DNA of 64,000 bases from Verrucomicrobiota bacterium (lineage in GTDB: Bacteria > Verrucomicrobiota > Verrucomicrobiia > CAIQCK01): contig JACRQF010000011.1 of assembly GCA_016222825.1 (NCBI GenBank), forward strand, positions 1 through 64,000, read 5' to 3'. The notes under the pieces were generated by a model. That model was not told the DNA's origin. It did no database searches and worked only from the letters and a program-made list of their open reading frames with translations. This document shows positions 49,247 to 59,500 of this stretch, piece by piece (position 1 is the stretch's first letter; every line of letters begins with the position of its first letter). The translations under genes and the position numbers were made by a program.

Positions 49247-51086
49247 CCTCGCGGTCGTCATCCTGATCGTGGCGGGCGCGTTGCTCTACGGGCACACGCT
49301 GTCGTTTCCGTTTGTCTTCGACGACCACATCTACCTGGTGGACAACCCGCTGGTCAAAGACGGCCACAGTTTCGTCTTCAACGGCGACTTCGTGGCCTTT
49401 GCCACGTTATCGAAACGGCTGGGACTGGACCCGGACATCTCCACCAACATGATTCTCCGCCCGGTGACGTATCTCACGTTCTACATCAACTACGTCGTGG
49501 GCGGGATGAATCCGAGGGGCTTCCGGGCGGTGAACATCGCTATCCACTGCGCGAATGCCGTCCTGCTCTTCCTGGTTCTGTTGCACCTGCTCAGCGGGTC
49601 GCGAAAATCCGGCTCGCTGACGGCCGCGTCGGAGGGCTTTATCGCGTTCCTGGCCGCGCTCCTCTTCCTCGTGCATCCGCTGCAAACCGAGTCGGTCACC
49701 TACATCGTGCAGCGATTCACCTCGCTGTCCGCCTTCTTCTTCCTGGCCACGATCCTGGCCTACCTGATCGCTTATTCCGCCGCGAGCAAGCTCACGGCGG
49801 CCTTTTTCCGTTGGACCTCCATCGCCGGCCTGATTGTCGGGATGCTGACGAAGGAGAGTCTGTTTGCCGTGCCGTTCGTCCTGGTCGTCCTCGACTGGCT
49901 CGTCATGGGAATCCCTCTGAAGATTGTCCTGCGACGGACGATCCCGTATTTCCTCTGTCTGCCGATCATACCGGCGCTCATCCTGGCGACCTCCTGGGCG
50001 CAGCACAGCGGCAATGCGAGTGTCGCCGCAGCCCTCAACATCACCAATCCCTATGCCGACCCGAACTACCAATACCATTACGCCCTGACGCAACTGAGCG
50101 CGGTCTTGTCATATCTCCAGTTGATCCTCGTCCCGGCGGGGCTGAATCTGGACTGGGAGTATCCGTTGTCGAAATCGCTGATGCAGATGCGCGTCATTGG
50201 GTCCGTGATGACGATTGCCGGCATCGTTGGGGGTGCGTGGTTCTGGTATTACAGGCGGCAGGAGGATGCGCGGCGGTCCTTGTTCTTCGCGTCGGTCCTC
50301 TGCTATTTCGTGACGCTGGCGGATTCCTCCAGCGTGATTCCCTTGCCGGACCTGATGGTGGAGCACCGCTGTTACATCGCCACCATCGGCGCCCTGACGG
50401 CCCTGGCTTGTTGCGTGGACCTGCTCAGGACATGGTGCGCCGAGCGCCACGCCGCGCGGTGGCTCGTTCCGGCTTGCGCGGGGGTGTGGATACTGGCGCT
50501 GATGGCGGCCACGGTCGCGCGCAACGAGGTGTGGCGCTCGGAGATCGCCAACTGGACGGACGCAGCGGCGAAAAGCCCGAAGAAGTTCCGCCCGCTGATG
50601 AACCTCGGCGTCGCTTATGTGGAGCACGGCAAACCGAAGGAGGGCATGGCGTGCTTCCGAAAGGCGCTGCAGATCGAGCCGAGTTTGATTGGCGGCTACG
50701 AGAACCTGGCCACCATGGAGAACACCACGGGTAATTTCGCGGAAGCCCTCCTGGTGTCACAGGTGGGACTGAAGTATGCGCCCCAGAGCTGCAAACTGCA
50801 TTTCAACAAGGCCGTCGCGTATAACGGCCTCGGCCAGACCGAAAAGAGCATCGAGTGGTTCAAGAAGGCGATCGCGCTCAGCCCCACGCACAAGCAGTCC
50901 CATCTCGCGCTGGGGGTCATCTACACAAACCTCAAGCAATACGACGACGCCTTGAAGCACTACAAGATTGCCGCGTCGCTTCCCACGTTCCGGGAGTTCG
51001 ACTCCCAACTCCGCTTCAACATCGCCCAGATCGAGCGGTTGGTTCAGGAGCGCGCCGGCCCGCCCATGGCGATGTCCCGCCCGTGA
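49224..51086 (+). CDS. GT-C-type membrane protein with C-terminal TPR repeats (TMTC/PMT-like)
   Basis: 620 residues. An N-terminal helix is followed by FPFVFDDHIYLVDNP, the acidic first-loop motif of GT-C transferases, then RPVTYLTFYINY and HPLQTESVTYIVQRFTSLSAFFFL and about ten membrane helices. TPR repeats fill residues 440-610 (KFRPLMNLGVAYVEHGKPKEGMACFRKAL in parts GVAYVEHGKPKEGMACF, NKAVAYNGLGQTEKSIEWFKKAI). The layout matches O-mannosyltransferase-like proteins. It probably transfers a sugar made available by the coupled GT2. Confidence 0.88.
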   Translation: MNKSRFHSLAVVILIVAGALLYGHTLSFPFVFDDHIYLVDNPLVKDGHSFVFNGDFVAFATLSKRLGLDPDISTNMILRPVTYLTFYINYVVGGMNPRGFRAVNIAIHCANAVLLFLVLLHLLSGSRKSGSLTAASEGFIAFLAALLFLVHPLQTESVTYIVQRFTSLSAFFFLATILAYLIAYSAASKLTAAFFRWTSIAGLIVGMLTKESLFAVPFVLVVLDWLVMGIPLKIVLRRTIPYFLCLPIIPALILATSWAQHSGNASVAAALNITNPYADPNYQYHYALTQLSAVLSYLQLILVPAGLNLDWEYPLSKSLMQMRVIGSVMTIAGIVGGAWFWYYRRQEDARRSLFFASVLCYFVTLADSSSVIPLPDLMVEHRCYIATIGALTALACCVDLLRTWCAERHAARWLVPACAGVWILALMAATVARNEVWRSEIANWTDAAAKSPKKFRPLMNLGVAYVEHGKPKEGMACFRKALQIEPSLIGGYENLATMENTTGNFAEALLVSQVGLKYAPQSCKLHFNKAVAYNGLGQTEKSIEWFKKAIALSPTHKQSHLALGVIYTNLKQYDDALKHYKIAASLPTFREFDSQLRFNIAQIERLVQERAGPPMAMSRP

Positions 51087-51087
51087 G

Positions 51088-51843
51088 ATGGAAGCCGGCG
51101 AATATCATGCGATGCGGGCGGCGGAGGACCGGCACTGGTGGTATGTCGGGTTGCACAACCTCGTGATCCGCATGGTGCGGCGCGAGGCCGGGAGAGTGGG
51201 GCACCCCTTGGACATCCTCGACGCCGGCTGCGGCACGGGCCGGCTTTGTGAGTTGATGCAGCCCTTCGGGACCGTCACTGGCTGCGACATGCACCCGCTG
51301 GCGCTGGAGGCAAGCGCAGGGCGCGGCCTCGGCCGGCTCAGACGCTGCGATCTCGCCGTGGACGATCTGGAGGCTGAAACTTGCGACCTCATCACCTTCA
51401 TGGATGTGTTGTATCATCGCGCCGTGGCGGACGACAAAGCCGTGCTGCAAAAACTCTGGCGAGGTCTGAAAAAAGGCGGCCTCCTCATGCTCCAGGTGGC
51501 GGCGTTCGAGTCGCTACGGGGCGCCCACGACGTGGCCGTGCATACACGGCGGCGCTACCGGCGCGGGGAGGTCGTCCATCTGCTCGAAGAGGCGGGATTC
51601 ACCGTCGAGTTCGCCACCTACCGCCTGCTGGCGTGGTTTCCGCCGGCGCTGCTTTGGCGTTGCTTCACCCGCCTCCGCCCGCCGCGCGCCAGCGACGGCA
51701 AGCCCCTCTCGGATGTGTCCTCGCCGGTGTCCCCGCGGCTGAATCAACTGCTCGCCGCCTGTGTGAAGGCGGAGAACGTCCTGCTCTGCGCCGGCTTTCG
51801 CCTGCCTCTGGGCACGTCCGTCTTCGCGCTCGCCAGGAAGTAG
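51088..51843 (+). CDS. Class I SAM-dependent methyltransferase
   Basis: 251 residues, 1 nt after the previous stop. Motif I LDILDAGCGTGRLCELM, motif II-like acidic VTGCDMHPLAL, LITFMDVLYHRAVADDKAVL and LKKGGLLMLQVAAFE follow the methyltransferase 11 pattern. The N-terminus (YHAMRAAEDRHWWYVGLHNLV) with its HWW motif is common in methyltransferases next to glycan genes. The likely substrate is a lipid-linked or sugar intermediate of this cluster. It converges on the SDR gene with 1 nt between stops. Confidence 0.9.
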   Translation: MEAGEYHAMRAAEDRHWWYVGLHNLVIRMVRREAGRVGHPLDILDAGCGTGRLCELMQPFGTVTGCDMHPLALEASAGRGLGRLRRCDLAVDDLEAETCDLITFMDVLYHRAVADDKAVLQKLWRGLKKGGLLMLQVAAFESLRGAHDVAVHTRRRYRRGEVVHLLEEAGFTVEFATYRLLAWFPPALLWRCFTRLRPPRASDGKPLSDVSSPVSPRLNQLLAACVKAENVLLCAGFRLPLGTSVFALARK

Positions 51844-51844
51844 C

Positions 51845-52855
51845 TCACTCCCAATACGCCGTCTTGCAGCGCCGGTAGTAGTCCAGGCTCCGCTTCAATC
51901 CTTCGCGCAGCCCCACCTTCGGCCGCCAGCCAAGTTCCAACTCGATCTTGTGGAAATCGCTGTAGTAATCGCCGATGTCTATCTTTTTCAACTCGTCGCC
52001 GAAGGGCACCAGTTCGTATCGGCCGCCGCCATTGATTTCGACCAGGAGCAGTGCCAGGTCTTTGAGAGAGAGAACCTCTGGGCTGCCAAGATTATAGACA
52101 TTGCCGACAGCCCTGTCGGAGAAAGAGGCCAACAACAGGGCGTCCACCACATCGTCCACGTAGTTGAAGTCCCGCCGCTGGGCGCCGTCGCCAAACACCT
52201 GAATGGGACGGCCTTCGATGATCTGCCGGAGCCAAATGCCCAGAAACGTCTGCCGCGCGTCCTTCACACGCATGCGCGGGCCGTAGGTGTTCGTCAGCCG
52301 CAGCACACAACAGCGAATCCCGTAGATCGTGCTGTAGAGCAGGTGATACATCTCGCCCGCGATCTTGTTGATGCCGTTCACGTCCACCGGATGGAGAGGA
52401 TGGACCTCGTCCACCGGGAGATACTTGGGTTTCCCGTAAACCTGTCGTGTCCCGGCGAACACGACGCGGATCCCTGGGTTCACGTGCCGGCAGGTTTCCA
52501 GAATTGAGAGCTGCGACTTGCAGTTGATCTCCAGATCCACGTCCGGTGCCCGCATCGAGTCCAGATGGCTGGTTTGCCCCGCGAGATTGAACAAGATGTC
52601 TTGTCCTTCGACCAGATGCCGCATGGCGTAAGGATCGCGGACATCCGAGATGTTGACCTGCACGCGGTCGCGGACGTCATGGATGTTAAAGAGATTCCCA
52701 CCGTATTCCGGGATCAGGCTGTCCACCAGCGTCACTTTCGCGCCCAAGTCAAGCAACCGGCCGGCGAGGTTGGACCCGATGAACCCCAGCCCGCCTGTGA
52801 TAAGGATCTTCCGCTTTCTGAAGAAGTCGTTCTCTGTATTCAGGTTGCTCGTCAT
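51845..52855 (-). CDS. Extended SDR, nucleotide-sugar epimerase/dehydratase-like
   Basis: 336 residues from ATG 52855. NAD site ITGGLGFIGSNLAGRLLDLG; ILFNLAGQTSHLDSM; VVFAGTRQVYGKPKYLP; NTYGPRMR; FNYVDDVVDALLLA. The place of the catalytic YxxxK reads NGINK, so the tyrosine is replaced by Asn while lysine is kept. Homologues with this change may use another residue or act differently. It is placed head-away from the small secreted gene and tail to tail with the methyltransferase, in a glycan context. Confidence 0.88.
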   Translation of the reverse strand: MTSNLNTENDFFRKRKILITGGLGFIGSNLAGRLLDLGAKVTLVDSLIPEYGGNLFNIHDVRDRVQVNISDVRDPYAMRHLVEGQDILFNLAGQTSHLDSMRAPDVDLEINCKSQLSILETCRHVNPGIRVVFAGTRQVYGKPKYLPVDEVHPLHPVDVNGINKIAGEMYHLLYSTIYGIRCCVLRLTNTYGPRMRVKDARQTFLGIWLRQIIEGRPIQVFGDGAQRRDFNYVDDVVDALLLASFSDRAVGNVYNLGSPEVLSLKDLALLLVEINGGGRYELVPFGDELKKIDIGDYYSDFHKIELELGWRPKVGLREGLKRSLDYYRRCKTAYWE

Positions 52856-53020
52856 GTTGCGTGTCGGCGCACCGGCTCGTAGGCGCGTATGGTAGCGCCG
52901 CGATTCACCGAAGACAAGCCGCAAGGCTATTTTATCGCTTGTATCGCGGGGTGGGGTTTGTTATACGCGCGCCTCGCAGAGTGTTCGTAACCAACAAAAA
53001 ACACAATGGAGGAATCAGCA

Positions 53021-53374
53021 ATGAAGAAACTGTGGACTGTAGTTGGATTGTCGTTGATCGCCGCCGTGGCGATGGTGGTCTCCGCGTCCGCCGCGGAGAA
53101 GGGAAAAGCGGGAGAGAAAGCCAAGGGCGCTCCCACGTGCAGTGGCAAGGTCGTCAGCGTCAGCAGCGATTGCATCGTCGTGAAGAACCGCAACGGCGAG
53201 CAGAAGTTCGCTGTCAACGAGAAGACGCGGTTTGGCACGAAGACTGACCCGAAGAAGTGCGGCGACTTCAAGGAAGGCGATGCGGTGGTCGTGAGCTTCA
53301 AGGAAGATGGCGACAAGAAGTGTGCGCTCAGCGTTCGCACGGCTCCGCCACCGAAGAAGAAGGAAGCGAAGTAG
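53021..53374 (+). CDS. Small secreted protein, OB/SH3-like (DUF5666-like)
   Basis: 117 residues; GGAGG lies 9 nt before ATG 53021, preferred over ATG 53006. Signal peptide MKKLWTVVGLSLIAAVAMVV to SASA; mature part KVVSVSSDCIVVKNRNGEQKF, then VNEKTRFG and FKEGDAVVVSFKEDGDKKCA, a small all-beta pattern, with a lysine-rich tail. Three cysteines could bind metal or form a disulfide. Followed by a strong terminator. Confidence 0.8.
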   Translation: MKKLWTVVGLSLIAAVAMVVSASAAEKGKAGEKAKGAPTCSGKVVSVSSDCIVVKNRNGEQKFAVNEKTRFGTKTDPKKCGDFKEGDAVVVSFKEDGDKKCALSVRTAPPPKKKEAK

Positions 53375-53412
53375 TCCATTCCAGACTGTTTCGAGCAACG
53401 ATCCACGAAGAA

Positions 53413-53444
53413 GGGAGGCCGGTTTCCGGTCTCCCTTTTTCTTT
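53413..53444 (+). terminator. Rho-independent terminator
   Basis: GGGAGGCCGG, a TTT loop and CCGGTCTCCC form a 10-bp stem with one G-T pair, followed by TTTTTCTTT. It ends the small secreted gene. Confidence 0.85.
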
Positions 53445-53495
53445 GCCGAACAGTTTGCGTTTGCATCCGTTGGCTGCCGGCGGTAATTGCAGAGC

Positions 53496-56400
53496 GTGCA
53501 TTCACTGCGCGTCGGCCCATTCCCAGCCTTGGAGAGCGCGCTCGGCGAACATATCGCCGGGGTCAAGCGCCGTCTTGGCCCGCTCGCGCCGGTCATTATC
53601 GTCGTTCCCACCGCGTTGTTGCGCCTCCACCTGCGGCGGCGTTTTCCAAACCACGTCAACATCCGCTTCTTGACGCTGGCCGATTTGATTCGTGAGGCTG
53701 CCGCGGAAAGCAAGACGTTGCCATTGTTCGCCGACGAATTGATCGCGGAGGCCGTCATCGCCGACAAGGTTAAGGAGGGCGACTACTTCCATCCGGTGAA
53801 GACCAGCACTGGCTTCCGCCAGTGTCTCTTGTCAACCATCCGCGACCTGAAAGAGGCTGGCATCACTTCAGACGAACTCCTTCGGGCTGGAACGGCAGCG
53901 CGTTTGCCGAAAGAGAAGTTCTCCCAACTCGCTGCGCTCTACGCTGCCTACGAGGAATCCGTGCATGCCCACGGCGCTGGCGACGACGCGGACCGGCTTG
54001 CCGAAGCGGTAAAGAGAATGCCGGGTTTCGCGCCGAAGGAGTTATGTCTCTATGGTTTCTACGATTTCAACCACCTCCAGCGGCAATTGCTCGCCGTGCT
54101 GGCAAAGCTTTGCCCGATCAGTGCCTTCGTTCCGTGGCGTGACGAGAGCGCGTTCGACTTCGCAAAGCCAACGGTCAAGTGGCTCGAAAAGCTGCTCAAG
54201 ACCAAGGCTGTTGTCATTCCGCACTCCGCACTCCGCACTCCGCACTCCGTTATTTCCGGCCCCGGAGAGGCGCGTGAGTGCCGTGAGATTCTCCGCGAAG
54301 CCTTGGCATTTGCTGGCGAGAGCAAGCGCCCTTTGCATGAAGTTGCCGTTCTCGGCCGCACCGACGAGCCTTACGGGCCGCTCCTGCGCGACCTTGCCGC
54401 CGCGCGCGGCTGGCCGCTGCACTTGGCGATGGGCCGCGCGCCGTTGGACGCCGTCGAGCCACGGCTGCTGCTCTTGCTGCTCGACATCGTCGCCGAAGAC
54501 TTCGCGCGGTCGAAGGTGATCGAGTTTGCCACGCTGTTGCCGTCCACGACTTCGCACGCTGCTGAGTGGGACCGGATGAGCGCGGAACTTGGCATTGTCC
54601 GCGGCGCAAATCTCTGGCGGGACCGCGTGAACTCGCGCGTCAAGCACCTTCAAATACAACAGTCTGACCCCGACGAGTCGAAAGCCGCCGTGGCCGCTCG
54701 TGAACTGCCAGCGGCCCGCGAACTCGGCGCGTTCATCGAGACGCTGACGCGCGCGGTGCGGCGGCTGCCACCGGATGGCAAATGGTCCGAGTTCTTCGAG
54801 GCGACAGTGGCAGCAGGGAAGGAGTTGTTGCCGGAGTCGCCGGAGCGGGAGGCGGCGTTCGATCAAATGCGCTCGCTCGGCGCGCTGGACGATTACCGGG
54901 CGTCGGTGAGCCGGGATGACTTCGCAAAGTTCGCGCGGAAGGCATTTGAGTCGGCGCGGCTCCCGGAAGGGGCGTTTCAGGAGGGCGGGCCGTTTGTTGG
55001 CGGCATCATGGCCGCGCGCGGCGTGAGTTGGCCGATGGTGGTCGTGCCGGGCCTTGTAGAAAAGGGCTGGCCCCGACAACTCCGTGAGGACCCGATTCTG
55101 CTCGACGAGGAGCGGCGCGAGTTGAACAAGCGTCTCCCGTCCGAAGACGGTCTGCCGCGTCTCGAAGAGAAGGTCGCGCGCGGTCGTGAGGAGGAGAAGA
55201 TGCTCTTCCGTCTCGCCTGCGAGGCAGCGACCGAGCGGTTGGTCATCACTTTCCCGCGTATCGAGCCCGCGACCGGCCGGCCGCGCGTGCCGTCGGCGTT
55301 GTTGCTCGATTTGCTCGGGGTCCGCAACTTCGGCGCGCTGGACGATGACAAGCGCGTGCGCAAGGTGGCGCTGACACCGTTGGTGCCGTCGGAAGGCGAG
55401 GCGCTCGACATCGGCGAGTATGACTACCGGCTGCTGGATAATCTGCGCCGGATGGGGGCTGGCGGGGCAAGGCCGCTGCTGGATGCGATGTCGCCGACAC
55501 TCGTGCCGGGCTTGCTGTTGGAGCGGACGCGCTGGAGCGGCGGGCGATGGACGCGCTACGACGGTTGCTTGGAGCGCGCCGAATCGCTGGATGCGGTTCG
55601 ACGGCTGTTTGATCCTGCCAAACATCGCTGGGCCATGTCGCGGCTGGAAACCTACGCCCGCAGCCCCTTCAGCTTCTTCCTTCGGGAGGTGCTCGGTGTT
55701 GAGGAGATGGAAGAACCGGAAGACGCGGAAGCGATCAGTGCGCTGGACTTTGGCAGCTTGTTCCACGAGTTGCTGAGCAACATCGTCCAACGGTTCCAGA
55801 TGGGGAACCTGTTGCCGCTCGACCCGGCGCGCGCGGTGGAGAATGAGATGGTGTTGGATGACGAGGCGTCACAGGTGTTCGCGGCTTTCGGCGGCCGTGG
55901 CGTTACTGGCTATCCGCTCGTGTGGCGCGTGCGGCAGGAGAAGACGCGCTGCGATCTGCTGCGCTGGCTTTGGCATGAATACGACCACGCGGCGGGAGGT
56001 TTTGCGCCCGTGGCGACGGAATGGGCGTTTGGCCGCGCCGCTGATCCGCCGCCCGCGCAACTCAAGCTGGACGATAAAGTGACGCTGCTGATTGCGGGGC
56101 AGATTGACCGCGTGGACCGCGGACCGGATGATGAGATCTTCGTCTTCGATTACAAGACGGGCCGCTCCGACCGGATGAAGGACGCCAGTTTTTGCCGGGC
56201 GCGCGCGCTACAGATTCCCGTCTATATGCTTGCGGTGGAGAGCCTGAACAACAAAGTGTGCGGTGCGGGTGCTTACTACTACGCGACACGGCGCGGCGGT
56301 TTTGCCAAACGCGGCTGGATTCGCGAGGAGTTGAAGCTGGCCGAGCCGCGACTGAAAGAAATCCTGGGCGGCTTGGTGCGGAGCATTCTGGATGGGAAGT

Positions 56401-56570
56401 TCTTCATCACGCCCGATGGCGCGGAATCGGCGGGCACGGCGATGACAGAGGCGGCCGTCGAAGCGCAGTGGGAGATGAAAGGCTCCGACGAGTCCATTGC
56501 GGATTACCTCAACGCCACCGCATCGGACACGGACGCGGGGAAGCCGGAGGAGGCGGCTGCAAATGAGTAA
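53496..56570 (+). CDS. addB: AddB-type ATP-dependent nuclease subunit
   Basis: 1024 residues from GTG 53496 (TTG 53487 in frame); the start VHSLRVGPFPALE matches family N-termini. A helicase-like body with no Walker A, as in degenerate AddB, includes WPMVVVPGLVEKGWPRQLRED. The C-terminal PD-(D/E)XK nuclease is complete: GSLFHELLSNIVQ, GQIDRVDRGPDDEIFVFDYKTGRS (parts GQIDRVDRG, FVFDYKTG) and ALQIPVYMLAV. The Cys of Bacillus AddB that precedes PF.FF is Ser here, so an Fe-S cluster is doubtful. An in-frame ACTCCGC heptamer tract adds HSALRTPHS near residue 240. Confidence 0.9.
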   Translation: MHSLRVGPFPALESALGEHIAGVKRRLGPLAPVIIVVPTALLRLHLRRRFPNHVNIRFLTLADLIREAAAESKTLPLFADELIAEAVIADKVKEGDYFHPVKTSTGFRQCLLSTIRDLKEAGITSDELLRAGTAARLPKEKFSQLAALYAAYEESVHAHGAGDDADRLAEAVKRMPGFAPKELCLYGFYDFNHLQRQLLAVLAKLCPISAFVPWRDESAFDFAKPTVKWLEKLLKTKAVVIPHSALRTPHSVISGPGEARECREILREALAFAGESKRPLHEVAVLGRTDEPYGPLLRDLAAARGWPLHLAMGRAPLDAVEPRLLLLLLDIVAEDFARSKVIEFATLLPSTTSHAAEWDRMSAELGIVRGANLWRDRVNSRVKHLQIQQSDPDESKAAVAARELPAARELGAFIETLTRAVRRLPPDGKWSEFFEATVAAGKELLPESPEREAAFDQMRSLGALDDYRASVSRDDFAKFARKAFESARLPEGAFQEGGPFVGGIMAARGVSWPMVVVPGLVEKGWPRQLREDPILLDEERRELNKRLPSEDGLPRLEEKVARGREEEKMLFRLACEAATERLVITFPRIEPATGRPRVPSALLLDLLGVRNFGALDDDKRVRKVALTPLVPSEGEALDIGEYDYRLLDNLRRMGAGGARPLLDAMSPTLVPGLLLERTRWSGGRWTRYDGCLERAESLDAVRRLFDPAKHRWAMSRLETYARSPFSFFLREVLGVEEMEEPEDAEAISALDFGSLFHELLSNIVQRFQMGNLLPLDPARAVENEMVLDDEASQVFAAFGGRGVTGYPLVWRVRQEKTRCDLLRWLWHEYDHAAGGFAPVATEWAFGRAADPPPAQLKLDDKVTLLIAGQIDRVDRGPDDEIFVFDYKTGRSDRMKDASFCRARALQIPVYMLAVESLNNKVCGAGAYYYATRRGGFAKRGWIREELKLAEPRLKEILGGLVRSILDGKFFITPDGAESAGTAMTEAAVEAQWEMKGSDESIADYLNATASDTDAGKPEEAAANE
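54217..54250. repeat. In-frame heptamer microsatellite inside addB
   Basis: Four-plus tandem CCGCACT units encode HSALRTPHS between the helicase-like parts of AddB. 28 bp plus edges keep the reading frame. Confidence 0.8.
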
Positions 56571-59500
56571 GCCGCTTCCGGACAAGCTCCCCGACGCCGC
56601 TGCGCGCCAGCAGATCGAGAACTCCTTGGACAAGAACGTCCTCGTGGAAGCCGCCGCCGGCACCGGCAAGACGACGCTCATGGTGAAGCGCATCTTGAAC
56701 CTTGTCCGCGAGAAAAAGCAGCGTCTAAGCCGCTTGGCCGCGATCACTTTTACTGAGAAAGCCGCGGGCGAACTGAAAATGCGGCTGCGCGCACAGCTTG
56801 AGAGCGCCAACGTCCCGCCGGAAGTGCTGGCGGAGTTGGAGTTGGCGCAGTGCGGCACCATCCACAGCTTTTGCGCCGGCATTCTCCACGAGCGGCCAGT
56901 CGAGGCGGGCGTGGACCCGGCATTCCAAGTGGCTGACGGGCTCCAGTCAGAGTTGCTGCAAGAGGAGGTGTGGCGGGATTGGATCGAGGGACAGATGGCG
57001 TTGGAGCCGGGCGTGGACGTGCTGACACGCGCGCTCTATCTCGACATCGAGTTGCCAGCGCTGCGAAGCCTGGCGCAGGAACTGGTGGCCCAGCGCGCGC
57101 GACTGTCGTGGGAGAACCTGCCACCCTGCCGCGCGATCAGCGAGATTCTCTCCGAGGTCGGGCCAATCATCGCGGCGCTGGTGAAGCTTGCGCCCTCATG
57201 CACCGATGCGGAAAAGGACACGATGATGCGGCGCATCGCTCCGTTGATCGCCGCTGCGCCGCTTTGGGACGCGCTGACGCCGCGCGAGCAGGAGCATGTG
57301 CTGTTGCGCGTGGTCGTGGCCGCCCCGAAGAGCGGGAACTTCGACAAGGTGGGCTACAAGAAGTGCTGGTCAGGCGAGCGATTCCTGCTCGACGCGCGGG
57401 GACTGATGACGCGGCTGACCGTCCTCTGCGACGAGGCGGGCAACGCTTTCGTGCGCGAGTTGTTACTTTGGCTGCGTGGCTTTGGTGACACCTACGCCGC
57501 GGAGAAGCAGCGGCGCGGCTTGCTGGACTTCGATGATCTTCTGCTCAAGACCCGCGACCTGTTGCGCGGCAATCGCGACGTGCGGGGGATGTTCCAGCGG
57601 CGATTCGAGCGACTGCTGGTGGATGAGTTTCAGGACACCGATCCCGTGCAGACCGAGATCGTCTTCTTCCTCGCCGAGAAGGAGCCGAAAGCGGACGACT
57701 GGGGCGAGGTGGCGCTTGCGCCGGGCAAACTGTTCGTGGTCGGCGACCCGAAGCAGAGCGTCTATCGCTTCCGGGGTGCGGACATCGAGATTTACCACGC
57801 GGCGAAAGAGGCTCTGGCGGGGCAGGGGAGCGTTGCGAACATCACGACGAGCTTCCGCACGGCGTCGCCGCTCATCGGTTGGGTGAACGACGTCTTTTCG
57901 CGACTCATTCAGCCGCCAACGGCAGGCGCGGTCTATCAGCCTGGCTATGTGGCTCTCGCCGCGCATCCGCAGTTGCAGAGCGACGAACCTCGCGTGTTGT
58001 TGCTCGGGCCGACGCCGGAGGAAGTTGCGCAGCTTGGCGATCGGCCGAGCGTGGAAGCTCTTCGACGAGCGGAGGCGAAGGCGGTGGGGCAGGCGATTCT
58101 GCATCTCCACGGCAATGCCGGGCGCGAGATCAGCTTTCGCGATGAAGCCGGCAATCTCCAGCGCCGCGCGCCCCTCTGGTCGGACTTCGCGGTGCTGTTG
58201 CGGAGCTACACGGCACTCGATCTCTACGAGCGCGTGTTCGAGGCGCTCGACATTCCGTTCCTGGTCGAAGGCGGCAAAGACTATTTCCAGCGGCCGGAGG
58301 TGCGCGCAGTGTGCGCGTTGCTGTTGGCTCTGGACAACCCGGCGAACAAGGTTGAGTTGGTCAGTGTGCTGCGCTCGCCGCTCTTCGGCGTCAGCGACGA
58401 TGATCTGGTCGTCTGGCGGCGCGTGCAGGACCGGCCGCTGGATTATCTGGCAGCCCAATGGCACGACGATGGAACCATCGCGACCGCCTTCCGCCTTCTG
58501 CGCGAACTTCACACCGAGCGGAATCGTTACAGCTACGCGGCGTTTCTGGAGCGATGCTACGAGCGGTTGAAGATTCCCGAGCGTTTCCTGCTGCGGCCCC
58601 AAGGCGAGCAGCGCGTTGCCAACCTTTACAAACTCGTGGACACCGCGCGCACTGTGCAGAGCGTCGAGGGCATGAGCCTGCGCGGACTGGCGCGGCACTT
58701 ACGCGACATCGCCATCGAACGTGCCGAAGAAGGCCAGTCGCCCACGACTGAACAGGAGAAGGACAAGGACGACGCAGTGCGTATCCTGACCATCCACAAA
58801 GCGAAAGGTTTGGAGTGGGGCGTTGTCGTGTTGGGCGACATGGTGCGTGAGGGACGCGGCCCGCAGGACATGGTTTTGTCGGAACCGGTTACGCGGCGGC
58901 CGGAGGCGCAACTATCGGGGTTGAGGAGCGCGGGCTTCGAGGTGGCGCGCGAAGAGGAACGCAAGCGTCAGGACGCGGAGGAACGACGGATTCTTTACGT
59001 GGCCTGCACGCGGGCGCGCGACTGGTTTGTGCTGCCGTGGCTGACGAAGCGCGGCGAATACACGAAGATTCTGGCCGAGGCGTTCGACCCACAGACAGTC
59101 GGTGGCGTCGAGCCGATGGACCGTGCGAAGATGGCGACTTCCGTGACGCGAAAACCGCCGGCGCAGGTAGGTTTGGGCGAGCCGGACGCGCGACATTTGC
59201 CTTTTGTCCAAAAGCTGGTTGCTGATCGCACTGACTGGCTCGCTGGGCGTGAGCAGGGTGAAGCGGTCTTGTTTGCCGGTGTGAAGAAGCTGACGCCGTC
59301 GAGTTTGGGCGAGCGGGAGCATTTTCGCGAGACCGTTGAGACGGCGGATGTGGGCGGTGGCATCGAGATCGGCCGTGGCGTCCACGAGGCGCTGGCGCGT
59401 TGCGACCTCCGCGATGTCGAGACAGCGGTGAAGCTTTTCCCGCCAGGCGAGAAGCACATTCGCGTCGCGCTGACGCACAATTTGATGAAGCGCGTCCTTG

